Assembly (NCBI GenBank): GCA_009617715.1
Contig: VTFK01000290.1
Coordinates: forward strand, 124,001-188,000
From: Plectrocnemia conspersa
Lineage: Eukaryota; Arthropoda; Insecta; Trichoptera; Polycentropodidae
Length of the DNA stretch: 64,000 nt
Direction: 5' to 3'
Every line of letters begins with the position of its first letter. Within the stretch, counting starts at the first letter, position 1. The notes under the pieces are model-generated. The model saw only the letters and a list, made by a program, of their open reading frames with translations. It did not search any database and was not told the origin of the DNA. Both the position numbers and the translations under genes were made by a program. Shown here piece after piece: positions 52,636-63,947 of the stretch.

Positions 52636-53390
52636 GAATCCTTGCGGGCTTGCCGGTAGAGAGAAAACCGTGACGCCAATGCTACTCAAGCGCCGATCAG
52701 TTTTGGCCATAACAAATCTATTTTGTCCCCCATAGTAGCAAAAATCACATGTATAAGTAACTCTGACGTCCACCCCCTTCCTCGTTTGCTAAAAATTAAG
52801 AAAAAGGGTAATTTGATTTATTAAATTGTTTATTGTGAAATTTTTCATTGTGTAAAATTTTGACTTTGTAATAAACCATCTTTTTGTATATTTTTTTATA
52901 TGTCGGAATTTATTAGGAAATCGCTAAATTATATATTTATTGTACTTCAAACAAAAATAATCATAAATATATTTTTATTTAATTTTATTTTTAGACTACA
53001 AAAATACGTTCAATAATTTAATGAATATTTAATAAAAGGTATTTAGCAGATTTAATAAATTGTTACAGCAATTGAAACGTAATAATATCTCATTTTGCGG
53101 AGCATGGAAATATTTTTATTTATACAAAATAAACAAAAACAGTTTTTTAAAGCTGAAATATAAGTAAAAAAAAATAAAATAACTTAATAATTAATAAGTA
53201 GAATATCTGAAAAATTGCCACCACGTGGCGAAAAAAATATTTGCTCTTAGAGTTTCTGTGTTTTTTTAAAAAGCATATTATATATTTATATAAAAATAAA
53301 AATTATGATTTCTATTTTTAACCTCTGAGTTTATTTAATATTTACAAAAAAGTACTATTTTTTCATTTCTGTGTATTTTACTATAGCAAC
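52636..53390. other. AT-rich intergenic stretch upstream of AHSA1
   Basis: No gene recognised. Confidence 0.6.
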
Positions 53391-53399
53391 ACTGCGTCT

Positions 53400-53424
53400 A
53401 GAACTGTCTAGAAGTTTGAAGAAC
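53400..53424 (+). promoter_or_regulatory. Gapped heat-shock-element-like site upstream of AHSA1
   Basis: Three nGAAn pentamers (AGAAC, AGAAG, AGAAC) occur at an exact 10-bp period, each separated by a 5-bp spacer. This is the layout of the gapped class of heat shock factor sites known from yeast. It lies about 240 bp before the AHSA1 start codon, in a GC-normal promoter-like segment. A heat-inducible co-chaperone gene is a fitting target. Function is inferred, not shown. Confidence 0.5.
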
Positions 53425-53663
53425 CGCGCCGGATAGCTGTCAGCTGTCATTTGCGTACTCGTGTTCGACGTTCGCAAACTCTCGATCTTTCTCCCACTGT
53501 TTTGCACAATTTTCGAATCTCATACGTGTAATAAACTATTTTCACTTATTACCACAGCGTCACAGACCAATACTCACCTAGAAGTCAGATTTCGATCCGG
53601 TCGCCAGATTCGCACACCCGTTACATAAACCGAGCCTTTTTACATATCTACATTACATTTATC

Positions 53664-56600
53664 ATGGCCAAGTGGGGTGAAGGTGACCCTCGTTGGATCG
53701 TTGAAGAGCGGCCAGATGCTACCAACGTTAACAACTGGCATTGGACTGAAAAGAACGCTGGACCTTGGTCCAAGGACAGGCTCAAAGAGTTGCTTGTAGG
53801 CTTGGATCTGTCTCACGAAAACATGACATGCAAGATCACCGAGATAGATAAGATTAAGGGCGAAGCTTCGGCTAACAACAGGAAGGGTAAATTGATATTC
53901 TTCTACGAATGGAATCTCAATTTGAAGTGGGAAGGAAGAATGGCCGGAGGCGACCAGGAGGTCGTCAAGGGCGAGATAGAGATACCGAATTTGTCCGAGG
54001 AGAACTCGATCGACGATATAGAAGTGAGTATTTATTGATTTATTTTATTATGTAGTTACTAAACGTATGGAGAAACATTGCGATGTAATTAAATTCCAAT
54101 TGACTCAAAAAATAAAATTACATCATTATCAATGAGATATCCGTAATTTATTTACTACAATTTTATTAATCAAGATATGAAATGGTCTTTTGCCAACGAT
54201 TTAATAATTAATATAAAGTTTTACAGTTATATTTTTAACTGAAATATTTTCGTAAGGACTGTACTTAGATTTTCTTTTAGTGTGAGAAATAAAAAGGATA
54301 TAAGTCAATAAACTATTTTGATTTTACTTAAAAATACAAAGTTATTAATAATCTCAAAACTTTGATATCATTATTATTTCTTAATATATTTAAAAAATTC
54401 ACATTCCATTCATTGAGATATCTTTATAGATTACAATAAATATCAGATAGATATTACTAATATTCAACAAATAGTTGAAATAACAAGAATTTCGGGGTGC
54501 AAGTGCACCCCGCTTAGTTTCGTGAAAGTTAAGAAAGGTAGACTTCGAAACGCTACTTTTTTTGCCTTTTGATCAGTTCCTGCAGTACCCATTTGTCCAT
54601 GTTTCCCAACTTTTCTATGGATCGAAACGGTAGCAGGAGAAACCTCTTATGTCTGCTGCGAGTGTCCGAAAAGTTGTTTGTGAATGTTTTTCAACTGTTC
54701 TTCGTCAACATAAGATGGAGATCTTCCACGGGGCTCCAACTAGCGCTTTACAGTTCTGTGACTAACAGTACCTCAAAATTGATATTTCATTATGCCTGCT
54801 CTGTATTGTGTTTTGGTAACTCGAACAAAAAAGGATACGTAAATCTGCAGTTACTAAGACTGCAGTTAAGAAAACAAAATAAAGAACACAGCGCTCCTCG
54901 TGAAAAAAATAAAAATATATAGGTTTTTACTATAAACGTCTTATCCCAACCACGATCCATTTTGAATGAGTAAAAATCTGACACATAATATTAAACAATC
55001 AAATAAATATGTTTGTAATTTAAAAAAAAAAACATTGTTTTAAGGAAAATCTAAAATTAATATTCTATTGCTAAATGCTCTTTAAATGCTCTTTTTAAAT
55101 AATTGTAGTATGATGACATGATGACATAAATGATATTTGCCGATCTGGTGATACTGTAACATCATAGAATATATGTTGCAAGAAGCAGGTTAATATGAGA
55201 CCTCAATACCTAATAAATCATTCATTTTCATGAGGTTGTAAATGCCAATTTTTAATGTAAATGAACTATAATTGCCATAGATACAGATTTTAATCAAAAA
55301 AATCTATAATATATTTGTATACCCCTAAATTGCTATGTGTTTTGATCGTACTATCTAAATATCAATGTATTACATAATAAAAAAAATCATATATTCCCTT
55401 TAAAGCAAATATTCTACATCCCATTGAAATGTATCTGATTCTTTAACGATTATGTCGGATCTGGTAATTTTCGCCAAAGTAGCAAAAGTTAATATATCGT
55501 ACTTCAGGCTTAGGAGCTACAATGATTTTTCATATTTATTGGTCAATAAATATTTATTAAAAGCATATTTATTAATCAATTTACATTTTGGCACTTCAAT
55601 GTTTTGGAAAAGTATGATTCAGTTTGTAAGGATATACAACTTACTTAATTTTTATTTATATTTTCAGATTACTACGACAATCAAAGAAAACACCGAAGAA
55701 GCCATGAGAATAAAAGACATCTTGCACAGAATCGGTCGGAACAAGATTCGAAAACAACTCGATCTTTACACTAGTTCACTTACGGCTGAATTTTCCAAAG
55801 GAATGATACTGCCTAATAAGAACGGTGAAAAAGTTGCCGTGAAACCGGACTCTGTGAAGAATATAACAAGCGGGTTTAACAAGAAAATAGATATGGCGCC
55901 AGTGGTTGACACCACTTCTACTAAAAAATCGTCTGGTGTGAAATTAGACGTGAAAAGCATCCAATTGAAACACACTTTCCAATGTAGAGCACAGGATTTC
56001 TACGACGCCATGACTAAACCTGAAATGTTAATGGCCTTCACTCACAGTTCCGTGAGCATCCAGGCCGAAAAGAACGGAAAGTTTGTACTGTTTGGAGGGA
56101 ATATATCTGGAGAATTTCTTGAATTGCAACCCGGAAAGAAAATCGTGCAGCACTGGCGGTACAAGAGATGGCCTGAATCCCATTTCTCTGTAGTCACCAT
56201 AGATATAAAACAAGAGGTATTGATTAAACATTCAATATAAATCATATCATTCACCAGACAATCGTTGTTTAATACTAGTTTTGCCAAGATACTCATACAA
56301 TTAATCATTTTTAATTTAGTATCTTTCGTATCTGACATCACCAATGTTTTGTTCCTGGTTACATTTTATCCATCAATACTTAATTGCAGACAATGTCGCG
56401 TTGAAGTATTTTACTCTACCGGAACATAAGAGTTTTGAATGCTCCGCTTGTAATATTACAACACAAAATTGCCTTTAAAGAACTATTATTCTTTCAAATA
56501 AATTTCTGCCTTTTTTTTATTTTTTTTTGTGATTTATTTATTGTCAAGGAAACATGAAAATTGAAATTTAAATCGTTTTTCTTTTCGTGTCTATTATCTT

Positions 56601-56920
56601 GAAATATTTTTGTCTTCTTCAAAAGTGCTTTCAACGATCATTTTTTTTCGGTCTTCTTTAAACTGGTGAGTGATAGTCAGTGTATTTTTTTTAATGGGTC
56701 GCGTAAGAATTAATTTTTAATTCTTTGATTTTAATTTAGCATATGTAACACTAAATATTTTGTAACATATTGCTAATATTTTTTTCAGTCTGATCATACC
56801 GTGGTCACCTTGAATCAAACTGGAGTTCCTTCTTGCGACGTCGAGATGACCGAGCAGAATTGGGAACGTTACTATTGGGAAAGCATCAAGAGAACTTTTG
56901 GATTTGGAGCCTTCTTCTAG
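53664..56920 (+). CDS. AHSA1: Activator of Hsp90 ATPase (Aha1/AHSA1)
   Basis: Three exons, 53,664-54,023, 55,668-56,216 and 56,789-56,920, all phase 0 with GT..AG borders; 346 residues, near the human 338. Aha1 binds the middle and N-terminal domains of Hsp90 and stimulates its ATPase in the cytosol. The N-terminal tail carries the conserved N-V-N-N-W-H-W motif (residues 21-27), followed by the Aha1-N domain (about 29-165, with G-M-I-L-P near its end). A linker follows. Then comes the AHSA1/START-like C-terminal domain (about 190-340), with M-A-F-T-H-S, G-G-N-I-S-G-E-F, I-V-Q-H-W-R-Y-K-R-W-P and the closing W-x-R-Y-Y-W and F-G-F-G-A. Intron 1 (1.6 kb) holds a mariner relic. The 3' end converges on the OBP array. 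Confidence 0.95.
54490..54960 (-). mobile_element. Mariner transposase relic in AHSA1 intron 1
   Basis: On the minus strand, about 54,575-54,745 reads R-S-P-S-Y-V-D-E-E-Q-L-K, then V-S-P-A-T-V-S-I-H, and in the next frame K-L-G-N-M-D-K-W-V-L-Q-E-L-I. This is the DNA-binding helix-turn-helix and W-V-P-H-E-L-like linker of mariner transposases. A perfect 20-bp palindrome CGGGGTGCAAGTGCACCCCG at 54,493-54,512 lies at the left side. The catalytic DDD part is missing, so it is inactive. Confidence 0.7.
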
Positions 56921-57517
56921 TGTCTTGTAATGTTCGGAAAGCAAAAATGAATGCACTTTATCAAACATGTCATTACTTATATTTATTTGATTATTATTAC
57001 TTTAACCGAAAAGTAAACTTTTTATCATAGATTTGATTAGCAATATTTAACTTTTAATGGTATTGATGTCATCTATTGTCCGATGATTTTACTCAAAACT
57101 TTGGCTCTATAATACAAACCAATTATATATGCACGGTTACGAGTATGCCTTTAAAACTTATTCTAATATTTTAAACCAATGCCTAATGTTTTCATTAGTT
57201 AAATAAGTATTGTGACAAATGGTGATTTTTCTATGTTAGAAAATACATTAATATTTTATGCGTTTTGTAGCTGCGCTATATTTATACTTTTAGGCTGAGC
57301 CTTGCTTTCGTTTTACATACGTGAAATTGCTAGTGTATGTATTTTTAAGGATAAAGTGATACAGTCTGTGACTCGGTTCATGTATCCTAAATTTTGAATA
57401 CTTAAAATTGCATGGTTACATTTTTTTGTATTTTACTTTAACCATTGTTCTATTAAAATGAAAATTGTGACCTCATTTTGTTTTAGAATGAAATTGGTTT
57501 TTAAAGTTAACTCTTGT

Positions 57518-57533
57518 TTTATTTAACTTTATT
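57518..57533 (-). terminator. Poly(A) signals for OBP-like gene 1
   Basis: Two AATAAA hexamers on the minus strand (plus TTTATT at 57,518-57,523 and 57,528-57,533) lie 22-37 bases beyond the stop codon of the first OBP-like gene. Confidence 0.6.
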
Positions 57534-57554
57534 CCTTTTTTAGAATATGATTAT

Positions 57555-58655
57555 TTATACACGATTTTTGACCCTCATCCGCAATTCGGCGCATTCCTCA
57601 GTATCTTTCCATGCCGAGTCAGGTATATTCTGTAATTATACAGTTATTAATTAATTAATAAATATGATAACAATGATTATTTAAATTTCATACCATAAGC
57701 AAGTTTCGTTTGAAGCATTTTATAAACGTCTTGGTTTCACATTCTCCTGGATTAGTCTCCACTTCGCCGTTACAAGTTTGTATGGATTTTGTGATGGCCG
57801 GCTTAAAGTCGTCTGGTGAATGATTCTCCATGAATGTTTGAAAGGCAGCATTATTTACTTTACTTCCATCCATGAGTTCGTTCCTGTTCAGTATGCATTG
57901 ATAAGCTTCACACTGAAATTTTTTTTATAAAAATATAGAGATCAATGTCAAACATTTCTCATTTATTTACTTGTAAGCAAATTACAAAAAACACTACATT
58001 ATTGGTCGTTAAATATTTATTTAAGCAACTAGTGGCAAATGGAAATTAAAAACCATAATATAATGACTGATCACATAACCAAGTACTTGTTTTTGCTATT
58101 ACTTTTTAAAACATGTCTGAATAGTAATAACATACAATTGTAACATTTATCTGGCTACTCATTAAAGATTTTCATTTGCTCTTTATTTTAACATAGGTGT
58201 TTAGTAAGAATCATATTTTTGTACTTACATTTTGATTTTTAAAGTTTTTATCTTTTGGTTTGACGTTACATGCTAGATAATCGTCAAATGTTGCATACTT
58301 AGGGAAGTTCATAACACAGTTTCGCATCCGTTGCTATAAAACAAACAATATTCATAACTAACTATCCATTAATAATATACATAAATATTAATCGTACCAT
58401 TCGAGGTTTTTTTGTTGTCTCTTCTACTTGACATTGAACATGTAATATCTAAAAATCAAACAGTATAATTTTGTAATATATGTGAATCTTATCATGTGCA
58501 TTACATATACATAATATTATATTAATAAATTATGGCAAACACTAGATAAAAATTTCAAACATCATATAATACATAAATATATTATATATTAAATATATTT
58601 GTTTTATTACACATGCAAAAAGTAGTATTGGAAGTACAGCTTCAAACTTCGCCAT
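57555..58655 (-). CDS. OBP-like secreted protein 1 (no collagen tract)
   Basis: Five exons: 58,611-58,655, 58,398-58,448, 58,229-58,333, 57,694-57,912 and 57,555-57,629, all phase 0, giving 164 residues. A hydrophobic leader (MAKFEAVLPILLFAC) predicts secretion. Mature cysteines include residues 38, 53, 68, 73, 114, 125, 133 and 153. Spacing C68-x4-C73, C114-x10-C125 and C125-x7-C133 differs from classical OBPs (x3 and x8). The tail N-I-P-D-S-A-W-K-D-T-E-E-C resembles the post-C6 tail of Plus-C OBPs, but the usual cysteine before the proline is absent. Exon 3 ends in a Lys/Asn stretch where gene 2 has its collagen tract. Probable role: binding small hydrophobic ligands in a secreted fluid (inferred from fold family). 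A TATA box lies upstream. Confidence 0.8.
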
Positions 58656-58703
58656 GGTTGAATCGTTTGTAAAGAATGACTGATATGTTTTATTATGTTC
58701 AAT

Positions 58704-58714
58704 CTTTTATATAG
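58704..58714 (-). promoter_or_regulatory. TATA box of OBP-like gene 1
   Basis: CTATATAAAAG on the minus strand lies about 50-60 bases before the start codon, a plausible distance for a short 5' UTR. The housekeeping genes in the window lack such a clear TATA. Confidence 0.6.
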
Positions 58715-58719
58715 CTGTA

Positions 58720-59050
58720 TGAATATGACTACATCTAACAATAGGTACACTATAATGAATGCTTTTAATTCAAAATAATGAAGATAATTGCATTCAGTTG
58801 CACTTTTATAACAATACGCACAAATTATGATGAGTCGCTGGAAATAATAACACTATGGTATTATATTTTTTTACATAAAAAATAATATCTTTTTAGGCCG
58901 GGTATTCCCTCAGAATTATAATAATATTAGTCGATTTTATTATAATAAAAAACCAAGTCATTTTAAGTATTGTTTTATTACAGATAAAATCATGGTAATA
59001 AATATGTATAATAATTAAAATATTGCCAATACGTCATTATTGTTGCTAAT
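58720..59050. other. Intergenic spacer between OBP-like genes 1 and 2
   Basis: AT-rich, no feature other than the upstream region of gene 1 and the 3' end of gene 2. Confidence 0.6.
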
Positions 59051-59056
59051 TTTATT
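59051..59056 (-). terminator. Poly(A) signal of OBP-like gene 2
   Basis: AATAAA on the minus strand (plus TTTATT) 18 bases after the stop codon. Confidence 0.55.
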
Positions 59057-59073
59057 GTCATTATATAGTCAAT

Positions 59074-61073
59074 TCATGGTTCAGGTTTTGGACAGTTTTT
59101 TATGTGATCTTTTAACGCATTACAATCGCCGGTCTGTTTCCATGCTGAATCAGGAGCATTCTGAAAAAACATCAATAGAAAATATTAAGATGATCTTCAA
59201 AGTATTTTAGTAAATAATCAAATAAATGGGATGTCCACAAACAATAATTCAGATAAATATTAGATTATCTTTTTTAAAAATTATATGGAAGTTTAAATAT
59301 AAACATTTAATTACCGGCAGTTTTGTTGGAATTCGCATTTTCATGTATATTGAATAAAATATCTCTAGACTCGCACTTTAGCAGGAACGTAATTTGTAGG
59401 GGCAGGTGGGGACATTTGCCCACTTTGAATTTGGCCAGAAAATGTATATCATTTAATTAAATAAAAATAAATCTTTATGAAATCAAAATATATAAAAAAA
59501 TCGACCACTGACGAACCAAGCTGAAATAACGTCACTGATTCTAAACTAAAAATTATCTAGTTATCCCTCAAAAAGAAGGCAAATTTACCCCGAAAATATT
59601 TTTTAACGTATGTCATTTCAGTGAAATAATATCGAAATACATTTTCACTGGTAGAATCATATTTTTACTAGTGAAAATATAATTTATCTGACAGGTGCTA
59701 GTGAAATTATATGATTTTAATTTTTCTATACGTAGTGATATATTCATTTATGTACATACTTTATTTATTTACATGTAATGTACAAATTTTGCAGTGAATT
59801 TATATTTTTATTAATGAAGTCCAAATACATTTTCCCCAGTAGATACATATTTATACTAGTGAAAATACAGTTTAATTGATTGGCGCCAGTGAAATTATAT
59901 GCAGCTTTAAAATGTCTATGTAACTTAATTAGACAATTGCAACACGTCCATTTTCTATTCAAACTCAAACCTAACCTACACAAATTAACCAAACCCAACA
60001 TGATCATTAGAGCAAGTGATGGGAGAAAAGAAATTTAGGTCTGACGATAAATTAACACTATTGTTCAATACATTGCCAGATAAATAATATCAATGGTGTT
60101 CATTTATATAGCCAATTAATGTAAAAGTCGATGAAATAAATTTTTCGATTCAAGAGATGATGCCAGTTGCAGTATCTTCAATTTACTTAATTGACAAGAT
60201 TTATTACCTGCCTTTTCGATTCTTGCTTAATGTGACAGAAAAGATATGAATGCATCCTTCATAAGCATTTATATATAAGCCCACTATCAGAGCATCCAAA
60301 ACATCTGCATATTATATATGAAATCGGGTGTGAAAGCTAATACATACATATGTATTTTATGAATACCTACTTACCTGCATATAGTTAAAATGGAAGCAAC
60401 CAACAAATTTCATTGGCTCACAGTCTGACGGATCAGAGTCAACTTTAGAACCACACTCTTGCATTAATGACGCAATTAAAGTAGTACTATCTGGAAATTT
60501 CTCCTGCATAGCTTTTTGGAATGCATCACGGTTAATTTTGTCATCATTTAACATTCCTTTGTTTTTTAAGAGACAAGTTACATGTTCACACTATAATTTC
60601 ATTATACGTTAGTAAGTTTATTTGAAAGTGATATATGTATATTTTGAAATTACTTTCGGTCCGTGTCCATCTGGTCCTCTTGGACCTTTTGCTCCTCTAT
60701 GTCCACCAGGCTTACCAGGTTCACCATGTCCACCCGGTCCACCAGGACCTCCAGGACCTTTACTAAATGTATCTATTGGTATGTTACACGCTTCAAATTC
60801 ACTGGGGGTCAATAGAGTAAGCATTGTAATACATTCATGTGGATGCTGAAATATATAAATCATATGAAATGCTATAGAATATATAATTAGAGTTGTAAAA
60901 TACTTACGACTTTAGGACGAGTAGAACAGTCTGCACTTTGGGCATTCACACTAATGCCCTAAAAATAAAAATGTAAAGAATATACTAATGTATTATTATC
61001 TAGCTATTATTAAAAGTATCAGTATTAAAAACAATACCAAATACAACACCACGGCGAACAAATGAGCCAACAT
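59074..61073 (-). CDS. OBP-like secreted protein 2 with collagen-like Gly-X-Y insert
   Basis: Five phase-0 exons: 61,038-61,073, 60,908-60,958, 60,654-60,845, 60,375-60,590 and 59,074-59,160; 193 residues. The leader MLAHLFAVVLYLGISVNA predicts a signal peptide cut near residue 18. Ten cysteines lie at 23, 34, 49, 94, 99, 139, 150, 158, 178 and 188. The spacings (x4, x39, x10, x7) match genes 1 and 3 and the tail N-A-P-D-S-A-W. Residues 59-93 form a collagen-like tract starting GPGGPGGPGGHGEPGKPGG, with one phase slip in the middle, and ending exactly at the exon-3 donor. Exon 4 then opens with C-E-H-V-T-C. Intron 4 is 1.2 kb and holds a duplicated segment. A collagenous stretch could trimerise or extend the protein, or be a flexible linker; neither is proven. 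Confidence 0.85.
59622..59920. repeat. Diverged tandem duplication in intron 4 of OBP-like gene 2
   Basis: Blocks at about 59,622-59,728 and 59,793-59,917 share, in the same order, CAGTGAA, a AATACATTTTC segment, TACTAGTGAAAATA, and AGTGAAATTATATG. They are offset by about 175 bp with many substitutions. An old tandem duplication or two copies of one repeat. Confidence 0.6.
60654..60758 (-). other. Collagen-like Gly-X-Y coding tract
   Basis: Thirty-five codons at the 3' end of exon 3. Glycine falls every third residue for two blocks (five triplets each) offset by one residue at G-G-H-R. X/Y positions are Pro, His, Lys, Arg, Glu, Ala and Asp, including E-P-G-K-P, a pairing favoured in collagens. 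Codons vary (GGT, GGA; CCT, CCA, CCG), so this is not a simple DNA microsatellite. Confidence 0.9.
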
Positions 61074-61131
61074 ATTGCTTAAGTTTTTAGTTGTAGTTCG
61101 TTCTACAATGTGTTGCAATATTTTGATTGTT

Positions 61132-61141
61132 CTCTTATATA
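61132..61141 (-). promoter_or_regulatory. TATA box of OBP-like gene 2
   Basis: TATATAAGAG on the minus strand, 59-68 bases before the start codon, matching the spacing in gene 1. Confidence 0.6.
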
Positions 61142-62760
61142 TGTACTAAAAAAAAAATATATTATAGCTACGTAATGTTCGTACAGATGTAGAATATATG
61201 ATGAGTGCTATGATTAATTGTTGTATTGTGTGATAATTGCTGTTATTATGTTATGTTTCACTGTCAAACTGTATAGTTAATATTATTTAATGTAATGACG
61301 CTGCTTTGAATTTTTGTATTGCACTGTGCTGTTGTTTGTGGGAAGGTTATAGGAAATCCTTCTTTCTTACATAAATACATAGACTTGTACATACAACTAA
61401 AAATGTAACACCTAATAAGTCCATTCATATGGTTATTTAAAGTCAATTTGTCACTTGTACAGTAAATCTTTTAAATATAAATATATATCAAACCTTACCA
61501 GCTTTATGATGATGAATTAAATAATATATGTTCTAAGGATTTTTCTTTCATATACAGTCAGTTTATTATATTCTCTTTGAATGAATAATGTGTCTCCAAA
61601 CCATAAATGACAACTGATCTCATAATAGTTTTTTTATATTATCATTTTTAGGTTTTTGTGAGAAGTTCTGACCTTATAAATCTCATGCAGTTGTGATAAT
61701 ATCTATTTCTAGTGATATGTCTGGTTTTTATCTCATTTCTGTTATCACAACATCGTCTCCCTATGCCGTAATTTTATTTGTACTTGTTTGGATACTGTGG
61801 TATCTTAGACAATAATAAATAGCATCATACATATGATAGAACATTATATCCTGGATAAAAAACAGTTTATATTTTATGCATGCAGGTCTAGTTAACTTTT
61901 CTGATATTCTTAATTACACCATATATTCGATCTTCTTGTTCATATCCAATCTGTCTTAAATCTATAAGTAGATGGTGAAATTTTAAGTCATACTTTTGTT
62001 CTTTGATATTGATATGGTCAGTGTTGATCCAAATATTGAATAATTAAAATAGATTGTACGCTAGATTGTACTACAATGACGTTTTGGGTTTAGGGATCGA
62101 CTTGGTGTGACTTTGTAAGTCAGTGAGACGCTTGATGGATCTGTTTTAGATTTTTTGCACAATTTATACACATATAAAGGTGTTAGTGTCAGGCGTCGAT
62201 GTCGAATGCGAAAGAGTCCGGATAAATTGTAATAGAATATCGTCGAGTTAGGGGGCGATTGTAAATGACAACACACGTTTAGAGGAGGGATAGGTTTAAT
62301 GGAAATGTGACAGTCTGTAAAAAAGTGTTACAGCATAATGTGGCATCTTGTGATATTGGGGTTGGTAAAAAACTGAACAAAAATATTGTAACATTGTTTA
62401 TGTTAAGGTGACCAGACGCCCTCCTCAAAAATGTTGTTCTCCTTGAACAAACATTTCCAAAACTACCTTTTTTTTAGGCTCCCATAGCAATCCTCCTTTG
62501 ATATTTCTAACAACCGGTCACCTTATTTATGGAAGCTGCTTTAGTAGTCATTAAAGAGGTGATGCTGGCACCGCTTGAAGTGAGACTGATTTCTTGCGAA
62601 TCCTTATATTTACATTCTGCCAACGATTTTAATGAATGAAGGGAATAGGTGTATGTTATCTATGGTAGTATTAAAGGATATAAATATAAATAGGAACAAA
62701 ACGTAGGCAAAGCTGTGTATAAGAGATAAGTTAAAAAATGTGATTTTATAATGCTTTAAT
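61142..62760. other. Intergenic region between OBP-like genes 2 and 3
   Basis: No gene recognised. It contains a short inverted-repeat element at 62,404-62,525 and, at its right end, the poly(A) signal of gene 3 (minus ATTAAA, plus TTTAAT at 62,755-62,760). The open frame at 62,061-62,276 has no splice or family support. Confidence 0.55.
62404..62525. mobile_element. Short MITE-like element with TAAGGTGACC ends
   Basis: About 120 bp bounded by TTAAGGTGACCAGACGCCCT on the left and ACAACCGGTCACCTTA on the right, giving an inverted repeat of about 12 bp with one mismatch. A sequence starting GGTGACCAGACG is typical of small hAT-type MITEs. Target duplication not clear. Confidence 0.45.
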
Positions 62761-62854
62761 ATACATACACTTACATATATAAAATTATGCTTAAAATAAT
62801 ATTTCCAGTATGTCGTTATTATTCATCGTCATGATTGTAAAAATTGTATTCATA

Positions 62855-63947
62855 TTAACCGCCATGACAGCTCATGAAAGTCTTCCACGCAGTGCAGTCT
62901 GCAGATGTTGAAGTCCAGATTGAATCTGGTGCATTCTGAAATTATAAATATAGTAAATTAATATAAATCATAAAAAGTCCATCCCCTAGTATGCCCACTG
63001 GTATGTAACTGTCTCTTTTTGCTCTATATCGTAATAAAATGTACCAATATGTATTATAAACAATCTAATAATCATCTGAAGTGTATGAAACACGATGAGG
63101 CGACATTTGATTTCCTATAACGCCTAAAATTCACTAAAAAATAATCTAGGTAAAAATGCTGTGAATTGCACCAAAAAAATCAAGGTTTCGACTGCGAAAC
63201 ATCCGCTGGCGGCTCAGGAGTCTAGTCCTAAGGATTTATTTATACAGATTTTAGGAAATGTTTCATTACTCTATGGGGACGTGCTATTTGGGTATCCGTT
63301 ACTTTGTGTGTGAGCGAGCCAACGGGCAAAAAGTTGTATGAGTATTTTCTAGTCCACCAACTACACATTCGCAATTGACCGTGTTATTGGGGGGTCTACA
63401 TTTGGACATATAGATAACATTAAAAAATTTGTATCATTTTTAAATAAATGATAAAATTAAGGCAAATTCATGAAACATAAAAAATAATAAGACTTACTTG
63501 AATAAATTTATGTTTAAAGCATCCGAAGAATTTTCTCGGCGGGCAATCATTCGCGGTGTCGGCTTCACTACCACATGTTTGTACGACAGTAGACATTACA
63601 GCTGCAGTTTCTGGAATAATGCTCTGCATAGTTTTTAAGAATGCATCACGGTTCACGTTATCACCATTCATCAAATTGTAACTCTTTAATACACATTTAA
63701 CTTCGTCGCACTGAAATTATAATATATTGTTATTCGACATGCCCAATGTGAAACTGATTAATATGTTATCACTCAAAGGAATATCTGCTATCTTGTATTT
63801 TTAATTAAAGTGTAATAAAATACTAACGCTTGGAGGTGACCAACCAGGTGAACCGGGACCATTGGCCATCAAATCTGATGGTAAATTACATGCTTGTATA
63901 GTAGTGGCGTTTATCAAATTCGGCACTCGCACGCAGTCTAAGAGACG
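62855..63947 (-). CDS. OBP-like secreted protein 3, 5' part beyond window
   Basis: Exons 3-5 are present: 63,828-63,947, 63,498-63,710 and 62,855-62,935 (stop), all phase 0. Signal-peptide exons lie past 64,000. The cysteine layout equals genes 1 and 2: exon 3 has two Cys; exon 4 opens C-D-E-V-K-C; then Q-T-C, D-C and G-C with x9 and x7 spacing; exon 5 N-A-P-D-S-I-W with two final Cys. Exon 4 is strongly similar to gene 2 (shared N-R-D-A-F). Exon 3 ends N-G-P-G-S-P-G-W-S-P-P-S, a short Gly/Pro stretch in the exact place of the collagen tract of gene 2. Likely a tandem paralogue. Confidence 0.82.

Noticed and set aside
54569..54922. Plus-strand 117-codon frame in AHSA1 intron 1
   Set aside because: It is opposite to a mariner transposase relic that reads on the minus strand.
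55766..56344. Minus-strand frames over AHSA1 exon 2
   Set aside because: Antisense shadows of the well-supported AHSA1 exon.
60622..60849. Plus-strand proline/glycine-rich open frame
   Set aside because: It is the antisense of the collagen-like exon of OBP-like gene 2, which has splice sites and family support on the minus strand.
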